Below, piece after piece: positions 6,014-10,691 of a stretch of DNA of 10,691 nucleotides; position 1 is the stretch's first letter; each line of letters begins with the position of its first letter. Location of the stretch: contig JAUMYD010000053.1 in assembly GCA_030528765.1 (NCBI GenBank), positions 1 through 10,691 on the forward strand, given 5' to 3'. Under the pieces are notes generated by a model. That model was given only the letters and a program-made list of their open reading frames with translations. It did no database searches and had not been told where the DNA came from. The position numbers were made by a program, and so were the translations under genes. This DNA comes from Bacillota bacterium (GTDB taxonomy: Bacteria > Bacillota > Dehalobacteriia > UBA4068).

Positions 6014-6301
6014 TTGCGCGAGTACGAAGTAATGTATATCATCAAACCCAATTTTGAAGATGATAAATATGCTGAACTCATCGAAAAATACAATGCGCTG
6101 ATCCAGAATAACGGTGGTGAGATCATCAGTACGGAGCCTTGGGGTAAGAAAAGGCTGTCTTATGAGATCGAAAAGCTGCGCGAAGGTTATTATGTGCTGA
6201 CCCGGTTCAATGCTGGTCCGGAGCTGCCTCAGGAACTGGAGCGTAACTTCAAGATCGCTGATGAAATCATGCGTTATTTGATCGTGAAAGCTGGCGAATA
6301 G
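6014..6301 (+). CDS. rpsF: Ribosomal protein bS6
   Basis: 95 residues, typical for bS6. It opens with REYEVMYIIKPN (the conserved yE-yiikP strand), has GGEIISTEPWGKKRLSYEIEKLREGYYVL in the middle, and ends IADEIMRYLIVKAGE. It binds 16S rRNA as a heterodimer with S18 in the small subunit platform. The start is a TTG at 6014, placed 7 nt after GGAGGAGGTG; an in-frame TGA at 6005-6007 rules out any upstream start, and no ATG precedes the conserved REYE. First gene of the rpsF–ssb–rpsR operon. Confidence 0.97.
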   Translation: MREYEVMYIIKPNFEDDKYAELIEKYNALIQNNGGEIISTEPWGKKRLSYEIEKLREGYYVLTRFNAGPELPQELERNFKIADEIMRYLIVKAGE

Positions 6302-6320
6302 GTCTGCGGAGGAGGTTTCC

Positions 6321-6749
6321 ATGCTGAATCGTGTCGTTTTGATAGGCAGATTGACCCGTGACCCCGAACTGCGCTTTACCCAGAGCGGTATCGCAGTTGC
6401 CACTTTTACTCTGGCTGTTGACCGCAATTTTAAAAATGCTTCCGGTGAACGGGAGACTGATTTTATCGATATTGTGGTTTGGCGACAGCAGGCAGAAAAC
6501 TGCGCCAATTATCTTTCTAAAGGGAAGTTGGCTGCGGTTGATGGCAGCCTGCGAATCCGTTCTTATGAAGCGCAGGATGGCAGTAAGCGTAAGGCTGCTG
6601 AGGTAGTGGCCGATAATGTACGCTTCCTCTCTCCGAAGGACAGCGGCTCTGCTTCCGCTTCCGCATATGGAGCTCCGCCGCCTGAGGTATCCCCCTTTGA
6701 TACGGGGGCTGACCGGGATATGGTCGGCGATGATGATCTGCCCTTCTAA
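6321..6749 (+). CDS. ssb: Single-stranded DNA-binding protein
   Basis: 142 residues. The OB fold occupies about 1-105 (MLNRVVLIGRLTRDPELRFT, TFTLAVDRNF, DFIDIVVWRQQAENCANYLSKGKLAAVDGSL). A short Ser/Ala/Pro-rich linker leads to the acidic tip DDDLPF, the site that recruits replication and repair partners. SSB coats single-stranded DNA as a tetramer. GGAGGAGG (6308-6315) lies 5 nt before the ATG and 6 nt after the rpsF stop. The linker is short relative to the SSB of many Bacillota. This is the standard position of the housekeeping ssb. Confidence 0.97.
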   Translation: MLNRVVLIGRLTRDPELRFTQSGIAVATFTLAVDRNFKNASGERETDFIDIVVWRQQAENCANYLSKGKLAAVDGSLRIRSYEAQDGSKRKAAEVVADNVRFLSPKDSGSASASAYGAPPPEVSPFDTGADRDMVGDDDLPF

Positions 6750-6800
6750 GACAGCTTTTTCAATACTATGATATGATGTAAATTTTATGGAGGATATATC

Positions 6801-7079
6801 ATGGCTGAAGAAAGAACCAGCCGTCCTGAACGTGGTGAACGCGATTTCTCCCGCGGCAGAAATAATCGTCGCGGCCGTCGTCGTGTTTGCAGCTTCTGCG
6901 TGGACAAGGCTGAATCTATCGATTACAAAGATGCTGCCAAACTCCGCAAATATATTACTGAGCGCGGCAAAATCTTACCCCGCCGGATTTCCGGCAATTG
7001 CGCCAAGCATCAGCGTATGCTGACAGAGGCTATCAAGCGGGCTCGCATCGTGGCTCTGCTGCCTTATACCAACGATTAA
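6801..7079 (+). CDS. rpsR: Ribosomal protein bS18 (zinc-ribbon, C+ form)
   Basis: 92 residues with a basic N-terminal tail (RGRNNRRGRRR), then VCSFCVDK, DYKDAAKLRKYITERGKILPRRISGNCAKHQR and IKRARIVALLPY, all diagnostic for bS18. Cys30, Cys33, Cys67 and His70 form a plausible zinc site, so this is the cysteine-containing (C+) type; C- paralogues exist in other bacteria as a zinc-sparing form. GGAGG (6789-6793) lies 7 nt before the ATG. Last gene of the operon, followed closely by a terminator. Confidence 0.97.
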   Translation: MAEERTSRPERGERDFSRGRNNRRGRRRVCSFCVDKAESIDYKDAAKLRKYITERGKILPRRISGNCAKHQRMLTEAIKRARIVALLPYTND

Positions 7080-7115
7080 TTTCACATGCACTTTTTGAGT
7101 GTCTGTAATGCAGTT

Positions 7116-7151
7116 AAACCGGCCTATAGTTTCGAATATAGGCCGGTTTTT
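7116..7151 (+). terminator. Rho-independent terminator of rpsF–ssb–rpsR
   Basis: A 13-bp perfect stem (7116-7128 with 7137-7149) with a GC-rich core (CCGGCC/GGCCGG) and an 8-nt loop, followed by a T run (7147-7151). It starts 36 nt after the rpsR stop. Confidence 0.92.
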
Positions 7152-7399
7152 CATATATCTTTTGCCGTACTGAATAAAGCTGCCTGTTCAGCGGAAGAAA
7201 GTGCCGGGAAAATTGTTTTGGGGAGCTTGGGGACTGGAAGTTTGTTTTGAATGCTTTGATGGGGAAATCGTGCGGCTGGAGCGGGAGCAGCTGTTTTGAT
7301 GGCTGTTTTGCGTAGTTTTTTATATAGTTTGATGGGGACTTTCTGCTTTCTTTTCACTGTTGCTGAAAGGGGCTAAGGGTACTGCCGTTCTTCAAAAGA
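7152..7399. other. Gene-poor interval with short degenerate repeats
   Basis: No open frame here has a ribosome binding site or a recognisable product. The minus-strand frame 7357-7151 is a GTG-start, low-complexity Lys/Pro/Ala-rich reading with no Shine-Dalgarno. The stretch holds two exact copies of TTTGATGGGGA (7255-7265 and 7328-7338), a partial copy TTTTGATGG (7294-7302) and several GTTTTG runs. It may be the remnant of a lost gene block, or simple intergenic DNA. Confidence 0.5.
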
Positions 7400-7428
7400 T
7401 TGACTTTCCTTTTCCCTTCGCATACAAT
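7400..7428 (+). promoter_or_regulatory. Promoter for the dnaD–loader operon
   Basis: TTGACT (7400-7405) and TACAAT (7423-7428) are separated by exactly 17 nt, one mismatch each from the sigma-A consensus. A leader of about 75 nt without an obvious strong fold precedes the first gene. Confidence 0.82.
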
Positions 7429-7511
7429 ATTTATAAAGCAATAGACCTTCTTGCCGATGTGCAAATCAACACCCGAAAACGCTGTTTTATGTTTAATATA
7501 AAGAGGAAAAC

Positions 7512-8276
7512 ATGTCTAATATTCCGGATGCGGATTATACGATCCGTTTTGCGCAGTGCATGCTGCAGGATTGCATCATGCTTCCCAAAACTTTGTTGGA
7601 AAACTATCATCGGCTGCCCATGGCAGATGCGGAGCTTCTTCTCTTTTTGCGCATTTCAGGACCTTTGCTGCGCAAAGGTAGTATCAGCCCGGATGAAGCA
7701 GCTGCGGAATTGAAGATTTCCCGGGAAGAGGCGCTTCCTTTGCTGGAATCCCTGCTCCCTTCAGGGGTGCTGGAACGGCGAGAAGAGGATGCCTCCTTTC
7801 ACTGCCGATCTTTGTTCCGTTTTTTGTATGAATGCTGGCTGGATGAACAACGGCTCTGCTCTCCGGCAGCGAACTGGGAGCGACCGCTGCATCGCCGGGC
7901 TGCGGCAGGGGATTCTCTTTCTTGCTTGGGCAGGCTTTATCGCCGCTTTGAGGCAGAGCTGGGGAGAACCTTGAAGTTTTCAGAAAATGAACAGATTCGC
8001 CAATGGCTGGAGGATGATGGCATTGCGGCGGAATTGATCGAAGAGGCTTTGCGCCGGGCCGTTCTTCAGGATAAGGGCAATTTGGCTTATATGAATTCGA
8101 TCCTGCGGGATTGGTGTAAAAAGGGCTTGCATAGCCTGGAGCAGGTACAGGAGCTGGATGTGAAGCCCGAGCGAAAGAAAAAGACAAGAAATCCCGCTTC
8201 CAAAGCAATTGGTGAAGCACAAAATGATGATTTTCTGAAGCAGCTGTCGCAGATCCAGGCCAATCTGTATAAGTAG
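7512..8276 (+). CDS. DnaD-domain primosome protein
   Basis: 254 residues. The N-terminal part (about 20-100) looks like a winged-helix domain (LPKTLLENYHRLPMADAELLLFLRI, then PDEAAAELKISREEALPLLESLLPSGVLERRE). The C-terminal DnaD/DnaB_2 domain (139-205) contains FEAELGRTLKFSENEQIRQWLEDDG and the signature YMNSILRDW (193-201), matching the family's YxxxIxxW motif. A basic linker (RKKKTR) and a helical tail follow. DnaD-type proteins remodel DNA and help load the replicative helicase at origins and restart sites. AGAGG (7502-7506) lies 5 nt before the ATG. Adjacent to a helicase loader, which supports the role. Whether it is the orthologue of Bacillus DnaD or DnaB (initiator) cannot be told here. 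Confidence 0.88.
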   Translation: MSNIPDADYTIRFAQCMLQDCIMLPKTLLENYHRLPMADAELLLFLRISGPLLRKGSISPDEAAAELKISREEALPLLESLLPSGVLERREEDASFHCRSLFRFLYECWLDEQRLCSPAANWERPLHRRAAAGDSLSCLGRLYRRFEAELGRTLKFSENEQIRQWLEDDGIAAELIEEALRRAVLQDKGNLAYMNSILRDWCKKGLHSLEQVQELDVKPERKKKTRNPASKAIGEAQNDDFLKQLSQIQANLYK

Positions 8277-8293
8277 GTGGAGCAGGAGGAAAA

Positions 8294-9094
8294 ATGGAAG
8301 AAATCAATGCAGATCTGAATAAGATACTTCAAATGCTGGAATCCGGGGAAAATGCCTTTACTGCCGGAGATGAAGAAGTCTATCATTGCCCGCTCTGCCG
8401 GGATACAGGATGGATCAGCGATGGGGCCAGTGCTCGCCTTTGCAAATGCAGAAAGAAGCAGCAGTCCGTGCAGCGCTCTTCTCTTCCTCCTAAGCTTGCA
8501 AAATGCAGATTTGAGAATTTTTATCTGAATAAGTATAGTAGGGAAGCTCTGCCGGGAAAAGAAAGCAGCTATCAATCCCTGGCCAGGCAGGCTTTAATTG
8601 CCGTGCGGGAATTTGCTGCTGCTTATCTGGCGGGGCAGGCTCCCCGGGGGATCGTCCTGACCGGCGGAAACGGCTGTGGGAAAACCCACTTGGTAGCGGC
8701 AACAGCCAATTTGCTGCTGGAAAAGAATGTAGATGTTTTCTTTCAGGTCGTTCCGGAGTTCCTGGATCAGCTTCGTGACAGTTATCACCGGGAAAACCAG
8801 GGTATGCGAGAAGCTGAACTGATTCGTCGAGCTTATACAGCATCAGTGCTGGTTCTGGATGATCTTGGTGCCCATAATTTTACGGAATGGGTGCAGAATA
8901 AGCTTTTTGCCATCGTCAATTATAGGCTCAATTACGAGCTGCCCTGCCTGATCACGACCAATTTAAGCCTGCCGGAATTGGGAGAATGTATCGGCCGACG
9001 TACCACTTCCCGCCTGATGGAGGGCTGTGATGTGTTGGAGCTGGCTTCCAAGCAGGATTTTCGCATACAGAAACAAGCTGAGGCAAGAGGATGA
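8294..9094 (+). CDS. DnaI/DnaC-type helicase loader AAA+ ATPase
   Basis: 266 residues. An N-terminal zinc-ribbon-like module has Cys32, Cys35, Cys50 and Cys52 (HCPLCRDTGW … RLCKCRKKQ), as in many Bacillota DnaC-like loaders. The AAA+ core follows: Walker A GGNGCGKT (124-131), Walker B VLVLDD (185-190), sensor I ITTN (220-223) and an arginine-rich GRRTTSRLME (234-243) likely to hold the arginine finger. These ATPases deliver the replicative DnaB-type helicase to DNA. AGGAGG (8284-8289) lies 4 nt before the ATG. It follows the DnaD-domain gene by 17 nt and its stop overlaps the next ATG. IstB transposition helpers share the core, but no transposase is nearby and the zinc module favours a chromosomal loader. 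Confidence 0.9.
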   Translation: MEEINADLNKILQMLESGENAFTAGDEEVYHCPLCRDTGWISDGASARLCKCRKKQQSVQRSSLPPKLAKCRFENFYLNKYSREALPGKESSYQSLARQALIAVREFAAAYLAGQAPRGIVLTGGNGCGKTHLVAATANLLLEKNVDVFFQVVPEFLDQLRDSYHRENQGMREAELIRRAYTASVLVLDDLGAHNFTEWVQNKLFAIVNYRLNYELPCLITTNLSLPELGECIGRRTTSRLMEGCDVLELASKQDFRIQKQAEARG

Positions 9095-9786
9095 AGCAGG
9101 CGGCGATAATTTTTGATTTTGATGATACACTGGTCCAATCCTATCCGATCTTCCTTCGCTATGAAGCCCTTTTTATTCAGGAACTACTGGAAATGCAGCT
9201 GGGAGAGGAATCAGAGATTCGTCATTTCATGCGGAAAAAGGATATCGCCCTGGTGACAGAGGCCGGCTATCCAGCCAAAGATTGCTTTCCCCGTTCTTTT
9301 GAAGAGACCTACCGGCATTTTTGCAGGCAGCAGGGCAGAGAAACAGATGAAGAGAAGGCAAAAGCTCTCTTCCAACTGGGCTGGAGCGTACACCAGGCTC
9401 CGATGGAGGCTGTTCTGGGCGCAAAAGAGCTTTTGGAGCAGCTTTACGAAAAGCTGCCGCTGATCCTTTTTTCCCAGGGGGAAAAGAGCTCACAGCTGGA
9501 ACGGATCCAGCGTAGCGGCTTTGGGGATTATTTTTCCCATTGTCGTGTGGTGCGGCTGAAGACGCAGGAAAGCTTTCTGGAGCTGCTGGATTCCTGCTCT
9601 TTGGATGCCTCTTCTTCCTGGATGATCGGCAACAGCCTGAAATCAGATATAAAACCGGCTTTGGCTGTGGGACTGAATGCGATTCATTTTGACACGGATG
9701 ATTGGATTTTTGACCACGCTGAGGTATCTGGCCGATATCATAAAATTTCGCAGCTTAGCGAGATCGCGGAGATCATAGGAATATGA
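9091..9786 (+). CDS. HAD-superfamily hydrolase, probable phosphatase
   Basis: 231 residues. Motif I is DFDDT (9-13, nucleophile Asp9 and acid/base Asp11), motif II Ser128 in LILFSQG, motif III Lys157 in VRLKTQ, and motif IV GNSLKSD (180-186) with Asp186. Asn replaces the first Asp of the common GDxxxxD form, which is seen in some HAD branches. Residues about 15-105 form a helical cap, so it is a C1-cap enzyme acting on a small phosphorylated metabolite; the substrate cannot be told. It overlaps the loader upstream and the amidase downstream, 4 nt each (ATGA), and has only a weak ribosome binding site (AGAGG) of its own, so translation is probably coupled. Confidence 0.87.
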   Translation: MKQAAIIFDFDDTLVQSYPIFLRYEALFIQELLEMQLGEESEIRHFMRKKDIALVTEAGYPAKDCFPRSFEETYRHFCRQQGRETDEEKAKALFQLGWSVHQAPMEAVLGAKELLEQLYEKLPLILFSQGEKSSQLERIQRSGFGDYFSHCRVVRLKTQESFLELLDSCSLDASSSWMIGNSLKSDIKPALAVGLNAIHFDTDDWIFDHAEVSGRYHKISQLSEIAEIIGI

Positions 9787-10592
9787 AAATCAATGTTGCA
9801 GCAATACAAATTCAGGGGATATGGGGAGATAAGGCTCATAACTTGCAGCGTGTGGAGCTGATTATGGAAGAGGCGCTCCGCAGGGGAGCAGATTTTTTTG
9901 TTTTGCCGGAGCTTTGGAACAGCGCTTATGATGACGAGCATTTTGCGGAACTGCCGGAAATGGCGGAAGATGTGAATGGTCCCAGCCTGTCCTTTTTGCG
10001 GGAGAAGGCACGGAAGCATGGGGTCTTCATCGGCGGTGGGAGCATTGTGGAGTCCCGGCATGGAAAATTATACAATAGTTCTTTTTTTATCAATCCGGCA
10101 GGGGAGATTTTGGGGAAATACAGGAAAGCACATCTTTTTGGCAGAGAAAAGGAATATTTTTCCCCCGGGGAAGAATGGGGCATCCTGTCGGATGAACAAA
10201 ATCTGCCTGAGCTGCGGGTGGGGATGGCGATCTGTTACGATTTGCGTTTCCCCGAGTTCTTTCGGAATATGGTCCTTCGCGGTGCGCGGCTTTTTACTTT
10301 GCCTGTTGCCTGGCCCGACTGCCGTCGGGAGGAATATATTCTTATGACCAGGGCGCGGGCAGCAGAGAATCGTTCTGTTTTTGTGAGTGCGAATCTGCGT
10401 GATAAAGAGGGGAAGCTGGCTGGAAGCTCCCTGCTTGTCTCCCAATTCGGGGAGATCCTGGATCTTTGCAAAGAGCCCGAAGGTTTTGCTTTTGCGCAGA
10501 TCGATCTGGATAAATTGCTGGATCCAAACGCCTTTTTCCCACTCAATGACCGGCGGCAATTTTTGGATGAAATTGATGACAACCTTCTTTAA
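9783..10592 (+). CDS. Carbon-nitrogen hydrolase (nitrilase superfamily, Nit/omega-amidase-like)
   Basis: 269 residues, the usual length. The catalytic triad is visible: Glu43 in LPELW, Lys115 in YRKAHLF and Cys151 in AICYDLRFPE. CYDLRFPEFFR, together with the region LPVAWPDCRREEYILMTRARAAENRSVFVSAN, places it with the omega-amidase/Nit1-Nit2/YafV-like branch rather than true nitrilases. Such enzymes deaminate alpha-ketoglutaramate, alpha-ketosuccinamate or damaged glutathione; which one applies here is unknown. The ATG overlaps the HAD stop. The frame is complete, and the next gene follows after 21 nt. Confidence 0.9.
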   Translation: MKINVAAIQIQGIWGDKAHNLQRVELIMEEALRRGADFFVLPELWNSAYDDEHFAELPEMAEDVNGPSLSFLREKARKHGVFIGGGSIVESRHGKLYNSSFFINPAGEILGKYRKAHLFGREKEYFSPGEEWGILSDEQNLPELRVGMAICYDLRFPEFFRNMVLRGARLFTLPVAWPDCRREEYILMTRARAAENRSVFVSANLRDKEGKLAGSSLLVSQFGEILDLCKEPEGFAFAQIDLDKLLDPNAFFPLNDRRQFLDEIDDNLL

Positions 10593-10613
10593 GCCGTATA
10601 GGAGGAAGCAATC

Positions 10614-10691
10614 ATGAGAAAGCACCTTCGCATCTGCCTCATTTTTCGTAGTCTGGTTTGTCTTTTTGGCTGCTCGGCGCAGGAAGAAGGC
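10614..10691 (+). CDS. Putative lipoprotein, 5' part only
   Basis: Only the first 26 codons are in the window. They encode MRKHLR, a hydrophobic stretch and LFGCSAQEEG, which is a lipoprotein signal peptide with a lipobox ending at Cys20. AGGAGG (10600-10605) lies 8 nt before the ATG and 21 nt separate it from the amidase stop, so it probably belongs to the same operon. The mature protein would be lipid-anchored on the outside of the cytoplasmic membrane. The function cannot be read from this fragment. Confidence 0.75.
   Translation, partial: MRKHLRICLIFRSLVCLFGCSAQEEG

Noticed and set aside
5615..6508. 297-residue minus-strand open frame
   Set aside because: It is antisense to the HEAT gene, rpsF and ssb, and crosses their promoter and leader; no family motif.
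7151..7357. 68-residue minus-strand Lys/Pro-rich open frame
   Set aside because: GTG start without a Shine-Dalgarno, low-complexity composition, and its 3' end abuts the rpsR terminator. Treated as non-coding.
8294..9094. IstB insertion-sequence helper
   Set aside because: The AAA+ core is shared with IstB, but there is no transposase or terminal repeat, and the zinc module and DnaD neighbour fit a chromosomal helicase loader.

Overview
The window looks like chromosomal housekeeping DNA from a low-to-mid GC Bacillota (Firmicute) species. The evidence is the DUF2953–GerW pair (ytfI–ytfJ type), a DnaD-type primosome protein next to a DnaI/DnaC-type helicase loader, strong GGAGG ribosome binding sites, and an SSB ending in DDDLPF. 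The DUF4911 gene and the overall gene set make Negativicutes or a related clostridial lineage my best guess, but this is inference. I see no insertion sequence, phage gene, tRNA, rRNA or CRISPR array.

Layout. (1) 88-1001, plus: a DUF2953 membrane-anchored protein and a GerW-family protein, overlapping by 4 nt, end at a strong hairpin. (2) 3221-1324, minus: a YchF-like Obg-family NTPase, a stand-alone TipAS-type domain protein, then a 108-nt segment with long-range complementarity (candidate structured RNA), then a small DUF4911 protein with its own terminator. (3) 3376-5907, plus: a lone larB, then a promoter and a two-gene membrane unit (a CvpA-family protein and a membrane-anchored HEAT-repeat protein). 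(4) 5914-7151, plus: promoter, candidate S6:S18-type leader, rpsF–ssb–rpsR and terminator. (5) 7152-7399: gene-poor, with short degenerate repeats. (6) 7400-10691, plus: a good promoter drives a DnaD-domain protein, a helicase loader, a HAD hydrolase, a carbon-nitrogen hydrolase and the start of a lipoprotein gene. In this last group loader/HAD and HAD/amidase overlap as ATGA.

How they work together. rpsF–ssb–rpsR is the classic ribosome/replication operon. The DnaD and loader proteins would deliver the replicative helicase. The HAD phosphatase and the Nit-like amidase may form a small-molecule clean-up pair that shares the operon for expression reasons. YchF acts on ribosomes, which makes its close linkage to a TipAS-like ligand-binding domain worth attention.

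The strongest candidate for something undescribed is the folded segment at 1576-1683 (minus) just ahead of the DUF4911 start. It has a closing stem of about 12 bp, two or three internal hairpins, and a competing local hairpin followed by a T run, which is the layout of a riboswitch-like leader or a small RNA. I could not match it to a known class from memory.
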